Shown: in pieces, positions 1-9,494 of the stretch
Position numbering within the stretch: position 1 is the stretch's first letter
Layout: every line of letters starts with the position of its first letter
DNA from: Actinomycetota bacterium
GTDB taxonomy: Bacteria; Actinomycetota; Acidimicrobiia; Acidimicrobiales; Ilumatobacteraceae
DNA length: 49,363 bases
NCBI GenBank assembly: GCA_963169665.1
Contig: CAUJET010000170.1
Location: 1-49,363 of the forward strand
Direction of reading: 5' to 3'
Notes under the pieces: model-generated
Database searches by the model: none
Told to the model about the DNA's origin: nothing
What the model saw: the letters and a program-made list of their open reading frames with translations, nothing else
Translations under genes and position numbers: made by a program

Positions 1-74
1 CCTGGATCGCGAGCCACCTCGACCGAACGCTGCTCGCCTTCGATGCTCGACCCGGCCCACACGGACGCACCTGA
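1..74 (+). CDS. 3' end of an unidentified CDS (partial)
   Basis: Reading frame 3 is open from the window edge to a TGA at 72-74 and encodes 23 residues ending in RPGPHGRT. The composition is normal for a coding GC-rich frame and the stop lies about 110 bp before the next gene on the same strand, so this is probably the tail of a gene that begins outside the window. The fragment is too short to name a family. Confidence 0.4.
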   Translation, partial: WIASHLDRTLLAFDARPGPHGRT

Positions 75-181
75 ACCCCGGGCATGTCCGCTGTCGCCGC
101 AGACGGCCCACGCGCACGTCGTTGACGCGACGGTCATGTGAGCACAGAGCTTCCTGCACGGCCACGCGGCATGCTGGACAC

Positions 182-982
182 ATGGAACGGACGGTGTCGG
201 CGCACCTCGAGTGCGACGTCACGGAGCCGATCGACCTCGTGCTCTCCGTGGCGGTCGCCGAGGGTCCGACCCGCCGCGACGAGTCGCTCTCGGTCACCCT
301 CGGCGGCAAGGCGATCGAGGTCACCGAGATCGTCGACGACCACGGCAGCCGTCTGCACGTGGCCGATGCGGTATCCGTCGGTGCGCTGGTGGTCGACTAC
401 ACCGCCGTGGTCACCTCGCTGGCCCCGACCGTCGAGGTGCGACCGGTCGACCTGGTCCGCTACCTGCGACCCAGCCGCTACTGCGAGTCCGACAAGTTGT
501 CCGCGGTCGCGCACGCGGAGTTCGCCGGCCTGTCGGGCGGGCAGCTGCTGTCCGCCGTGTCGAGCTGGGTCGGTACCCGGCTCGGTTACGTCCCCGGTTC
601 CAGCAGGCCGATCGACGGTGCCGTCGCGACCCTGCTCGCCCGGCAAGGCGTGTGCCGCGACTTCGCCCACCTGGTCGTGGCCTTCCTGCGCGCGTGCGAC
701 GTGCCGGCTCGGCTCGCGTCGGTGTACGCACCGGGCCTCGCCCCGATGGACTTCCATGCCGTCGCGGAGGCGTACGTCGACGGCCGGTGGAGCATCCTCG
801 ACGCGACCTGTCTCGCTCCGAGGTCGACCATGGTGCGCATCGCAACCGGCCGCGATGCGGCCGACACGGCGTTCATGACGAGCAACCGCGGACAGGTGAC
901 GGTGACGTCGATGTCCGTCGTCGCCTACACCGACGAGCCGCTCGCGGCCGAGGACCTCTTCGACCTCACGCAGCTGCGCTGA
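182..982 (+). CDS. Transglutaminase-like cysteine protease-fold protein
   Basis: The 266-residue protein has an N-terminal beta-rich half (about 1-95) and a transglutaminase-like domain (about 105-230). The catalytic triad is visible: Cys158 in GVCRDFAHL, His192 in MDFHAVAEAYV and Asp207 in WSILDAT. Proteins of this type in bacteria are usually cytosolic, of unknown substrate, and thought to act as peptidases or amide hydrolases. I chose the ATG at 182; an in-frame TTG at 122 would add 20 low-complexity residues that do not resemble the family. It is convergent with the next gene, the two stops being 3 bp apart. No signal peptide is seen. Confidence 0.8.
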   Translation: MERTVSAHLECDVTEPIDLVLSVAVAEGPTRRDESLSVTLGGKAIEVTEIVDDHGSRLHVADAVSVGALVVDYTAVVTSLAPTVEVRPVDLVRYLRPSRYCESDKLSAVAHAEFAGLSGGQLLSAVSSWVGTRLGYVPGSSRPIDGAVATLLARQGVCRDFAHLVVAFLRACDVPARLASVYAPGLAPMDFHAVAEAYVDGRWSILDATCLAPRSTMVRIATGRDAADTAFMTSNRGQVTVTSMSVVAYTDEPLAAEDLFDLTQLR

Positions 983-985
983 TCG

Positions 986-1816
986 TCAAGCGCCGTCGGC
1001 GAGGGCGAGCACGCGACGTGCCTGCGCCGCCAGGGGCGCGTCGACCATCTGCCCCTCGAAGTCGATCGCGGCGATGCCCGCGGCAGACGCAGACTCGTAG
1101 GCCTCGATCAGACGACGAGCCCGATCGACCTCGATCGCACTCGGCACGAACGCGCCGTTCGCGAGCGCCACCTGGCTCGGGTGGATGCAGAGCTTGCCGG
1201 CGTAGCCGAGTGCGCGGGCCTCCGACGCCTCGCGCACGAAGCGCTCGTCGTCACGGAAGTCCGTCACCACCTGGTCGAGCACGGGCACACCTGCGAGCCG
1301 GCCCGCCATCGCCACCGCCGAACGGGCGAACGCGACCTCGTGATTCGACGCCGTGCGCACACCGCCCATGTCGGCGATGAAGTCCTCGGCCCCGAAGTAG
1401 GCGGCGACGACCTGCGGGTGAGCGAGCAACGCCCGAGCGTCGGCCACGCCCAACGCAGTCTCGATGCCGGCGACGACCCCGAGGTCGGCGAACCCGGCGG
1501 CGGCCAACTCGCGAGCGACGCGGTCGAGATCGACGACCGACTCGATCTTCGGCACCACGACCGCGGCGAGCTCGACGCAGAGTCCGTCGCGGACGTCGTC
1601 GAGGAACCATTCCGTGGCAGGCGAGTTGATCCGGACCGTCACCTGACAGCTCGCCGCGAGCGACGGGGCCAGTTCACGGGCGTTCCTACGACCGATCGAC
1701 TTGGCGTCGGGCGGGGTCGCGTCCTCGCAGTCGATCACCACGACATCGGCGCCACGTTCGGGCAGCTTCGCCACGAAGTCCGGCCTGACCGCCGGTGCGA
1801 ACAACGGCGACCGCAT
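986..1816 (-). CDS. HpcH/HpaI aldolase / citrate lyase beta-like CoA-ester lyase
   Basis: The 276-residue protein resembles CitE-like enzymes, single-domain TIM barrels that cleave or form (3S)-malyl-, citramalyl- or related CoA esters with Mg2+. Visible family features are the start RSPLFAPAVRPDF, VVVIDCEDA (metal-site region), the VPKIES strand, GIETALGV with Glu119, FGAEDFIADMGG with Glu144/Asp145, and KLCIHPSQV near the C terminus. The ATG at 1816 fits the usual family start; a GTG at 1837 is an alternative. The frame stays open upstream to 2620, but that part overlaps the divergent transporter gene and is a shadow. The substrate cannot be told from sequence. Confidence 0.82.
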   Translation of the reverse strand: MRSPLFAPAVRPDFVAKLPERGADVVVIDCEDATPPDAKSIGRRNARELAPSLAASCQVTVRINSPATEWFLDDVRDGLCVELAAVVVPKIESVVDLDRVARELAAAGFADLGVVAGIETALGVADARALLAHPQVVAAYFGAEDFIADMGGVRTASNHEVAFARSAVAMAGRLAGVPVLDQVVTDFRDDERFVREASEARALGYAGKLCIHPSQVALANGAFVPSAIEVDRARRLIEAYESASAAGIAAIDFEGQMVDAPLAAQARRVLALADGA

Positions 1817-2141
1817 CCGCCCGATCGGGCGGATCACGAACCGCTCCCGGCGCTCGCAGTGGGCGGTGACACGTCGGCACTCATCGCCGTCATCGTCTCG
1901 CGCCGCGTCGGCCGGGCGCAAACGATGGGTACCGAGTCGGACGACTGGCGTTCCCGCCCGCGATCCGTGGCTCGGTGTCACCGTTGAGGCGCTGCAACCC
2001 GAATGGCGATCTCGGGAACCCGCCGACCGTGTCGTGCGACCCGATACTCGTGCGCTCAGGACACATGGCCGCCTCGCGCCAGCATGGCGATGTTCGATCA
2101 GCGGTATCGGCTGCCGGGTCCGATCGACCGGCAGGGTTGCG
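1817..2141 (+). other. Intergenic leader between divergent genes, holding a possible riboswitch
   Basis: This 325-bp gap separates the minus-strand lyase start from the plus-strand permease start. It is long for this genome. The right-hand two thirds contains the candidate cobalamin element listed separately. The open frames crossing it run on into both flanking genes in ways that do not add recognisable domains, so I treat it as non-coding. Confidence 0.5.
1920..2100 (+). promoter_or_regulatory. Possible cobalamin (B12) riboswitch
   Basis: Two blocks resemble cobalamin riboswitch core elements. One is CCCGA (1998-2002), a loop, TCGGG (2012-2016), then CCCGCCGACCGTGT (2019-2032), comparable to the CCGG-loop-CCGG / CCCGCCACTGT core. 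The other is GCTCAGGACACATGGCC (2054-2070), comparable to the B12 box AGYCMGGAGACCKGCC. They lie in the right order, 20 nt apart, and end about 70 bp before the start of a BtuC/FecC-type permease. Spacing between the first helix and CCCGC is shorter than in the classic consensus and several B12-box bases differ, so this stays tentative. Confidence 0.3.
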
Positions 2142-3238
2142 GTGACCGAGTTCGACCACGACGACACGACGTGGCCCGAGGTCGGCGCCGATGAGGTGTC
2201 CCCCCACTTGTTGGGGACCTGGGGCTTCCGTGTGCTCGCAGCAGCACTGCTCGCGGTGATCCTGGCGTCGATCGTCGTCGGCATCGGCGCCGGTGCTGCG
2301 GACATCCCCGTGTCGACCACCATCGACGTGCTGCTGTACCGAGCCTTCGGGATCGGCTCTGCGGCGGATCCGGTCGCGACGCAGATCATCTGGGATCTCA
2401 GGACCCCCCGGGTGCTGATGGCCCTCGCGGTCGGTGCAGGTCTGTCGGTGGCCGGGTGCGCGCTGCAGGCCATGGTTCGCAACCCGCTCGCCGACCCGTA
2501 CGTCATGGGGACAGCCGAGGGGGCGACGCTCGGCGCCGTTGCGGTCATCGTGCTCGGACCGGCAGCGCTGGGTGGCATCGGGGTGTCGATGGCGGCCTTC
2601 GTCGGCGCGATGGCGAGCATGCTGTCGGTCTTCGCGCTGGCGCGGAGCCGATCGGGATACGCACCGGGCCGGCTGATCCTGTCGGGCGTCGCACTCGGCT
2701 ACCTGTTCTCGGCGGTGACCGGCATCCTCCAGTTCGTCTCCGATCCGAGAGAACTGCGCGGGGTGTTGTTCTGGCTGCTCGGCAGCGTCGCCGGCACGCA
2801 ATGGAACGACCTCGGCCTGCCGGCGTTCGTCGTCGTCGCATCGACGGCATGGCTCGTCCTGCTCTCGCGCCGTTTGAACGCACTCGCACTCGGCGAAGAG
2901 TCGGCCGTGGCACTCGGCGTCGACGTGCAGCGCTTCCGAATCCAGCTGATGGTGGTCACGTCCGTACTCGTGGGCGCCGTGGTCGCTGTCTCGGGCAGCA
3001 TCGGGTTCGTCGGCTTGATGGTCCCCCATGCGGCCCGGATGCTGGTCGGCCCCGATCATCGCCGGGTCCTCCCGCTCTCGCTGCTCCTGGGCGCCGCGTT
3101 CCTCGGCTCGGTGGACATCCTCGCCCGCGTCGTTGCCGCACCTTCGGAACTCCCGCTGGGGATCTTCACCGCTGCAGCGGGAGCACCGTTCTTCATCTGG
3201 CTGCTGCGCCGATCGCAACGACAGGTGGAGTTCGGCTG

Positions 3239-3239
<1 letters not shown>
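2142..3239 (+). CDS. FecCD/BtuC-family ABC transporter permease
   Basis: The protein is 365 residues from the GTG at 2142 (VTEFDHDD), the normal length for this family. It is an integral membrane permease for metal-chelate or cobalamin import, with about nine to ten hydrophobic segments starting near residue 30. Typical family blocks are LRTPRVLMALAVGAGLSVAGCALQAMVRNPLADP near residue 90 and GSIGFVGLMVPHAAR near 290, which contacts the ATPase. The frame is open upstream to 1701, but that extension overlaps the divergent lyase. The stop overlaps the next gene by one base (TGATG), so it is the first gene of a four-gene operon. The substrate is either B12 (if the leader riboswitch is real) or a ferric siderophore. 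Confidence 0.88.
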
Positions 3240-4047
<808 letters not shown>

Positions 4048-4051
<4 letters not shown>

Positions 4052-5178
4052 CAGCCACGACCACACACGACACCACCGACCGACGAGACCCCACCCGACG
4101 CAGCAGGCCGCGACGTGCCGCGATCGCCGGCTTGGTGCTGGGAGCCGTCGTCGCCACGGCGTGCGGCCGCGACGACGACTCGTCGGCCGCCCCGGCGGCG
4201 ACGACGCAGACGACGACGGCGGCATCGAGTGCAGCACCGACCGACACGACCACGGTCGCAGGGCTTCGGACCACCTACCCCGTCACGGTGGAGAACTGCG
4301 GCACCACGGTCACCGTGGACGCCGCGCCGGTTCACATCGTCGGGGACCAGGAACAGGACGCCGTGCCGCTCTTCGAGCTCGGCGCCGGTGACCGCGTCAA
4401 GGCGATCTTCTCGCACTACGGCGGGGAACTCGGCTTCATCGATGCGTTCGATCCCGCGATCGTGTCCGCCATCGAAGCCCTCCCCGACCTCGACGGCGAT
4501 GCCGGCTCGGCGTATCCGGTGTTCGAGCTCGTGCTCGAGGAGGACCCCGACTTCATCTTCCAGGCGTACCCGGAGGATGCGCTCGGCGGCGACGTGAACA
4601 ACCAGGCTGCATTCGATGCCGCCGGCATCCCCGCGTACACGCTGTCGGCGAACTGCGCCGACGACGCGAGCTTCGAATCGCACTTCACCGACCTCGAGAA
4701 CCTCGGCATCATCCTCGACCTGCAAGATCAGGCGACTGCGATGATCGCGGAGCGCCGCGCTCTGCTCGCCGACATCGAGGCCACCACTGCCGCGGCCACG
4801 GAACGGCCGAAGACCTTCCTGCTCGACGCCTTCGCCGAGGGCGGCGTGATCTACACGAACACCGGGTCGTTCACCCGCGACACGATCACCATCGCAGGCG
4901 GCACTCCCGTCCCGGAGCCCGGGCCGGACCGGTACTCCGCCAGCCTCGAGGAGGTCGCCGCCGCCGATGTCGAGATGCTGCTGGTCACCCACTACGCGGA
5001 GGAGGTGGGGGTCGGCACCGATGAAGATCGCGCGCAGCAGTGGTTCGAGGCCTTCCCGAACTCGCCGGCAGCCCAGAACCAGCGCTGGGCGGCGGTGCCG
5101 TACCCCGGCGGCCCGAACGCGACTGCGATCGTCCAGGCCTTCGCCGAAGCCATCCATCCGGATCTCTTCCCCGGATGA
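4048..5178 (+). CDS. Periplasmic-type (lipoprotein) substrate-binding protein, BtuF/FepB-like
   Basis: The protein is 376 residues. A basic N terminus, a hydrophobic stretch and a lipobox ending VVATAC (Cys near residue 39) mark a membrane-anchored lipoprotein, followed by an Ala/Thr-rich linker to about residue 75. The mature part has the two-lobe metal-chelate binding protein pattern: VTVDAAPVHIVGDQEQDAVPLFELGAGDRVKAI, LVLEEDPDFIF, and a late lobe ending in PYPGGPNATAIVQAFAEAIHPDLF. It is coupled to the ATPase gene by ATGA. With the permease and ATPase it completes an importer whose ligand may be cobalamin or an iron chelate. Confidence 0.85.
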
Positions 5179-5948
5179 CGTCGGACGGCTCGACGATGAA
5201 CGCCGGCCATGACCCGATGCTCCCGTACGACACCGATGTCGGTGCGGACCGGGCGGTCGAGGCGTTCATCGTCGGGCTCGCCCGCAAGACCGAGCTGGAA
5301 CAGGGTTCGGTCCCTGTCGTCGACGAGGACGGCGGATGGTTCCCGACACCGACCGAGGCCGGGACCAGCGGCGAACTGATCACTCGCCCTCATCTGTCCG
5401 ACGACCGAGTGATGACGCTCGCACATCGGCGGCCGGCGTGGCTGACGGTGACCGCGCCGTCCGCACCTCGTGCGCTGCACCTCGACGGCTTCGTGATCGA
5501 CAGCTGCGCACCGATCATGGTCCGCCCCACGGCCGACCTTCCTCGCGGGAATGCAGACCCCGCACGTCGCATCGTCGCCTATCGCGGCGGCGATCATCTG
5601 GCCCCGCTCGCGCCGGTCGCAGCCTGGCCGACCGAGCGATACCGCACCGACACCGATCGGATCACCACGCTTGTCGTCGAGCACTTCGACGAGGTGGTCG
5701 GCTCTGCGCAACTGGTCGAGTCGAGTCCCGGCTTCGGCTATCTCGCCGACCTCTTCGTGCACCCCGACCATCGAGGCCACGGCCACGCCAGCGCACTCCT
5801 CACCGCCCGCGTGGCGCTCGCTCGCGATCGGGGCATGACGACAGTCGTGCTGTCCGCCAGCGACGTCGGACGGCCCGTGTTCGTGGCCAACGGCTTCGCA
5901 GTCGCTGCGTGGTACACGGTGTACCGCTCGGTCTCCGGCGAGCGCTGA
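5175..5948 (+). CDS. GNAT-family N-acetyltransferase
   Basis: The protein is 257 residues from the ATG at 5175, which overlaps the binding-protein stop as ATGA and makes this the fourth gene of the ABC operon. The C-terminal third carries the GNAT core: FGYLADLFVHPDHRGHGHASALL (acetyl-CoA pyrophosphate loop, RGHGHA) and TTVVLSASDVGRPVFVANGFAVAAWYTVYR. The first 150 residues are not a recognised domain. The substrate is unknown; operon position suggests modification of the imported ligand or a related metabolite, but that is inference. Confidence 0.8.
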   Translation: MTSDGSTMNAGHDPMLPYDTDVGADRAVEAFIVGLARKTELEQGSVPVVDEDGGWFPTPTEAGTSGELITRPHLSDDRVMTLAHRRPAWLTVTAPSAPRALHLDGFVIDSCAPIMVRPTADLPRGNADPARRIVAYRGGDHLAPLAPVAAWPTERYRTDTDRITTLVVEHFDEVVGSAQLVESSPGFGYLADLFVHPDHRGHGHASALLTARVALARDRGMTTVVLSASDVGRPVFVANGFAVAAWYTVYRSVSGER

Positions 5949-6089
5949 CGACGAGGTCCGGGACGTCGACGGGCCGGGCCGGCCGCATGCCTCGGTTTCT
6001 CCCGTCTTCCTCCGGTCACCGGGCGGAGATCTGCACGACCGTGGTCGCGCCGAGCGGCCACTCCGGTGACGGATCGAAGAACCCCCTCG

Positions 6090-6341
6090 TCAGCGGAGGT
6101 GCCTGGATCGCTGGCGCACGAGCCATCCGATCACCGCGCCGGCCACGGCCGGTCCGACGATCACGATCCACGTGGGGGCGCTCGCGTCGCCGACGACGTA
6201 GCCGAGCCTTGCGTCGTCACGGTTGTCGAGCGCGACGGCCACGAGGGCCGCCACGATCAGGGCGACGACGACCAACCGCACCAGACGTGCAGCGTCGCGA
6301 CGGTGGACCCGGCCTGCGTGTGTGTCGACGTCGTCGTTCAT
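6090..6341 (-). CDS. Small LapA-domain-like membrane protein
   Basis: The protein is 83 residues with two predicted membrane segments (about 20-38 and 57-75) separated by VALDNRDDARLGYVVGDASAP. This helix - N(T/R)xxVxxxF-like turn - helix layout is that of LapA/DUF1049 proteins, small inner-membrane proteins of poorly known role in bacteria lacking LPS. The ATG at 6341 is the first in frame. It is 80 bp downstream of the MFS stop on the same strand and may be separately transcribed. Confidence 0.65.
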   Translation of the reverse strand: MNDDVDTHAGRVHRRDAARLVRLVVVALIVAALVAVALDNRDDARLGYVVGDASAPTWIVIVGPAVAGAVIGWLVRQRSRHLR

Positions 6342-6420
6342 GGTGGTCGGGCTGTACCCGGTCGAGCCGCGGCCCAGACCCGATCGGCCGTCCCGTCGAC
6401 GCGGGCCGGCGACGGTCGCG

Positions 6421-7767
6421 TCAGCCGAGACCGACGGTGGGCACGTCGACGGATCGGTCGACGTCCGACTCGGCGACCGCGTCGTCGTTGCGCCACATCA
6501 TCAGGTGCTGGCTACGGGCGAACACGGCGGTGGCGAGCAGCGTCCCGAGGACGGTCAACGATCCGCCGCCGACGAGCGTCCATCGTGCGCCGAACCGTTC
6601 GGCCACCACACCCAACAGGGGTGCGCCAAGCGGCGTGCCCCCCATGAAGATCGCGAGGTAGAGCGCCATGACCCGCCCGCGGACCACCGCGTCGGTCGAC
6701 ATCTGCACGAGTGCGTTCGCCGTGGTGATCAGCGTGAGGGCGGTGATGCCGCACAGCGGCAGCACCAGCGCGAACGTGAGATAACTGGGCATCAACCCGG
6801 CGACCACCTCCACGGAGCCGAACGCGATCGCTGCGCCGATCACCAGCCGTTGACGCGATACGCCCCGGCGCGCAGCGAGCAGGGAGCCCGACAGGGAGCC
6901 GATCGCCAGGATCGAGCCGAGCAGCCCATACTCCCCCGCCCCCTTGCCGTACACCTCGGTCGCCATCAAGGCCGTGGTCATCTGGAAGTTGAGACCGAAC
7001 GTGCCCGCAGAGAACACGATCGCCATCACGAGCATGATGTCGGGCCGGCTCCGGACGTAGCGCAGCCCGTCGCGGATCTGCCCCTTCCCGCGCACCAGGC
7101 GGTCGATCGGGGTCAACTCGTCGCTGCGCATCCGCCACAGCGACACGATCACTGCGACGTAGCTCAAGGCGTTGAGCAGGATCACCCAACCGGTGGCACC
7201 GACGCCCGAGCCGAGCGCGGCGATCATCAGCCCTGCCACTGCCGGACCGACCATGCGGGCGAGGTTGAACGACGCGGAGTTGAGACCCACGGCGTTCGGC
7301 AGTTGTTCGCGGGGCACCATCTCGTTGACGAACGCCTGACGCGCCGGCGTGTCGAACGCCGCCGCCGTGCCGAACACGAACGCGATGACGTAGACGTGCC
7401 ACGGGGCGACCCACCCCGCGATCGCGAGCACTCCGAGCAATGCCGCCATGACACCGAGTGCCACCTGCGAGACGGCGATCACCCGCCGCTTCGAGTATCG
7501 GTCGGCGAACACGCCGGCGATCGGCGAGAACAGAACCATCGGCAGGAACTGCAGCCCGGTCGTGATGCCGAGCGCGGTGCCGCTGCCGGTGAGCTCGAGC
7601 ACGAGCCAGTCCTGGGCGACACGCTGCATCCACGTGCCGACGTTGGACACCAACGCGCCGGTCGCGAACAGGCGGTAGTTGCGGATCCGCAGCGCCGAGA
7701 ACGTCTGCGATCGGGCGGTTCTCCTCGCCGGCGACGTCGAGCCGCTCGCCCTCGCACCGGGCTTCAC
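6421..7767 (-). CDS. MFS exporter (EntS/MFS_3-like)
   Basis: The 448-residue major facilitator protein has about twelve membrane segments. Recognisable parts are the N-terminal FSALRIRNYRLFATGALVSNVGTWMQRVAQDWLVLELTGSG block typical of the EntS/MFS_3 subgroup, the loop motif GVFADRYSKRRVI (motif A), and TPARQAFVNEMVPREQL. I take the GTG at 7767 because it overlaps the MarR stop as GTGA; an ATG at 7857 would lie well inside the MarR gene. It probably exports a toxic or siderophore-like compound under control of its MarR neighbour. Confidence 0.85.
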   Translation of the reverse strand: MKPGARASGSTSPARRTARSQTFSALRIRNYRLFATGALVSNVGTWMQRVAQDWLVLELTGSGTALGITTGLQFLPMVLFSPIAGVFADRYSKRRVIAVSQVALGVMAALLGVLAIAGWVAPWHVYVIAFVFGTAAAFDTPARQAFVNEMVPREQLPNAVGLNSASFNLARMVGPAVAGLMIAALGSGVGATGWVILLNALSYVAVIVSLWRMRSDELTPIDRLVRGKGQIRDGLRYVRSRPDIMLVMAIVFSAGTFGLNFQMTTALMATEVYGKGAGEYGLLGSILAIGSLSGSLLAARRGVSRQRLVIGAAIAFGSVEVVAGLMPSYLTFALVLPLCGITALTLITTANALVQMSTDAVVRGRVMALYLAIFMGGTPLGAPLLGVVAERFGARWTLVGGGSLTVLGTLLATAVFARSQHLMMWRNDDAVAESDVDRSVDVPTVGLG

Positions 7768-8192
7768 GTCGACGCCAACCGATCGAGCAGGGGGACCGCT
7801 CGCGCCAGCAACGCCCGTTCGTCGTCGGTGAGTTCCGCGACCTGGAGCGCGAGCCACGCCGTGCGACGGCGGCGATCCTCGGTGAGCAACGACAGGGCCT
7901 CCTCCGTCAGGTCGACCACCACCTGTCGACCGTCCGCCGCATGGGGACGACGGACGACGAGACCGGCGTCGGCGAGGCTGTTCACGATCCGCGTCATCGA
8001 CGGCGGCTTCACACGCTCGACCCGGGCGAGCTCACCGACGGTCAGACCGCCGTGACGTTCGAGCGACCCGAGCACCGCCCACTGGCTGAGCGTCAGGTCG
8101 TCGGACACCCGCTCGGTCCGCAGACGCCTCGCGAGGCGCATGCAGCCGAGCCGGAGATCGCTGGCGAGGTCGGTCGACGACTGGGTGGGCAT
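7764..8192 (-). CDS. MarR-family transcriptional regulator
   Basis: The protein is 142 residues. The winged helix-turn-helix is clear: LTLSQWAVLGSLERHGGLTVGELARVERVKPPSMTRIVNSLADAGLVVRRPHAADGRQVVVDLTEEA. MarR proteins are dimeric repressors released by small aromatic ligands or oxidation; Cys17 is the only cysteine. The ATG at 8192 is chosen; another at 8210 would place the upstream AT-rich repeat inside the gene. Its stop is coupled by GTGA to the MFS gene, so the pair is a typical self-regulated efflux operon. Confidence 0.88.
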   Translation of the reverse strand: MPTQSSTDLASDLRLGCMRLARRLRTERVSDDLTLSQWAVLGSLERHGGLTVGELARVERVKPPSMTRIVNSLADAGLVVRRPHAADGRQVVVDLTEEALSLLTEDRRRRTAWLALQVAELTDDERALLARAVPLLDRLAST

Positions 8193-8195
8193 ATC

Positions 8196-8214
8196 GTTAG
8201 CGTAACTCATTAGC
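8196..8214. promoter_or_regulatory. Probable MarR operator
   Basis: Directly upstream of the MarR start is an AT-rich stretch in GC-rich DNA. GTTA (8196-8199) - GCG - TAAC (8203-8206) is a perfect short palindrome, and TAAC-TCA-TTAG continues the pattern. MarR operators are commonly AT-rich inverted repeats overlapping the promoter of their own gene. Confidence 0.4.
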
Positions 8215-8398
8215 TGTGCGAACGATCGGCGCGCGGAACGCTGACACGGTCCGACGGACGCCCCCGCGAGATCTTGACCCGCTGGCGAGCGACGCACCGC
8301 CACCCTCGGGTCGCGTGACGCACGGTGCGACCTGAACCCGTCCGCCGCGGGCACGCCGCCGGTGGTTGCGCAGCGCAGCGACGGGTACAGGTCCGGCC

Positions 8399-8653
8399 AT
8401 GAGTGCCGACCCATCACGACGTCCGACGCGAGTCAAGGCCGACGAGCTCGACGACCGATTGACCGCCTGGTGGCTGGACATCGCCCCCACGCGCCAGGAG
8501 GAATTGCTCATGGAGGATCCGCCGGCGATGCCGTGGCTGCAGGAGAGCCTCGACACCGCCGGCCTCGAGCTGCAGGACGTGCAGCAGTTCCTCGACCGTC
8601 GGCGCTCGCCAGGCCTCACCCGTGACGCGGGTGTGAACCCTCGGCCGGAGTGA
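8399..8653 (+). CDS. Small hypothetical protein
   Basis: The 84-residue soluble protein starts at ATG 8399 (MSADPSRRPTRVKADELD). It has an acidic middle rich in Trp, Leu and Glu (DRLTAWWLDIAPTRQEELLME) and looks helical. I recognise no family. It is divergent from the MarR gene and convergent with the thioesterase gene. Amino-acid usage is plausible for a real gene, but the call rests only on the open frame and context. Confidence 0.45.
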   Translation: MSADPSRRPTRVKADELDDRLTAWWLDIAPTRQEELLMEDPPAMPWLQESLDTAGLELQDVQQFLDRRRSPGLTRDAGVNPRPE

Positions 8654-8696
8654 TCAACGGCTCGACCCCGACATCGAGGTCCGCTGATCGCGCTGG

Positions 8697-9494
8697 TCAG
8701 CCGGCGAGGCGTGTCTGGCGTGTGGTGGCGAGCAGCGCACCGTCGGGCAGCCAGATCCAGCCGTCCTCGACGGCGAACCCGTCGGCGGAGTGGAAGGTGT
8801 GCATCCGGGCGACGAGCTCGTCGTGGTCGCCCAATGCCCAGCTGCCCGCGGCGCTGTGGATCTGGATCGCGTACTCGATCGTGACCGCCCGGTTGGGCCC
8901 GGTCACGCGGGTGAAGACCGCGGGTGGGAAGTAGTCGCCGAACATCGTCAGCCAGGTGGCGTCGATGGGCGAGCCGTGACGCGGCCGGCACCACGCGAGC
9001 CACTCCGAACGGTCGGCGCCGGCGAACACGGTGGTGTCGGGATGCAGGAGTGTGTGCACGTTGGCGAGATGATTCGCCCGACCGGTGCTGTCGAGCGGCA
9101 CGAGGCCGTCGGGTCGATCGGGTGGCGGTGGTGCGTCGCTGTACGCCGGCCCGTCCCACGGCGTCGAGTGGTGCAGGCGGGCGACGGTCGTGGTGCGACC
9201 GTCCTGCGCGACACGGACGTGGGAGGCGATCATCGCCCGACCGCGCCGGACGACCTCGACCTCGATCTCGAGCGCGCCGAGGCGGTTGCCCGACACGTAG
9301 CCGAACGTCGCCGCACGCAAGGTCGTCGCTGCATCGACCCCCTCGGCCACCAGCACGCGCTCCGCCGCGGCGACCGCGAGTGCGGCGACGTAGCCGCCGT
9401 GCACACCCTGCAGCGAGCTCCACTCCTCCCCCACCGTCGCCGTGAAGCGATGCTGATCGAGCTGTTCGAGTGCGTCGGCCTCGGTCCAGTTCAC
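8697..9494 (-). CDS. Acyl-CoA thioesterase family protein (TesB-like double hot-dog)
   Basis: The protein is 265 residues from GTG 9494. The N-terminal hot-dog half has LQGVHGGYVAALAVAAAERVL and the characteristic strand RAATFGYVSGNRLGALEIEVEVVRRGR; the second half ends IWLPDGALLATTRQTRLAG, a very common end of actinobacterial thioesterase-family proteins. These enzymes hydrolyse acyl-CoA thioesters in the cytosol. The GTG start overlaps the stop of the upstream exporter gene as GTGA, so the two are translated together. The acyl substrate is unknown. Confidence 0.82.
   Translation of the reverse strand: MNWTEADALEQLDQHRFTATVGEEWSSLQGVHGGYVAALAVAAAERVLVAEGVDAATTLRAATFGYVSGNRLGALEIEVEVVRRGRAMIASHVRVAQDGRTTTVARLHHSTPWDGPAYSDAPPPPDRPDGLVPLDSTGRANHLANVHTLLHPDTTVFAGADRSEWLAWCRPRHGSPIDATWLTMFGDYFPPAVFTRVTGPNRAVTIEYAIQIHSAAGSWALGDHDELVARMHTFHSADGFAVEDGWIWLPDGALLATTRQTRLAG

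Noticed and set aside
1890..3218. Long antisense open frames opposite the ABC operon, the regulators and the catabolic genes
   Set aside because: Highly Arg/His/Asp-rich translations with no family features; typical shadows in GC-rich DNA.
8218..8398. A gene in the gap between marR and the 84-residue ORF
   Set aside because: Frames crossing it are shadows of neighbouring genes; only a promoter region is expected.
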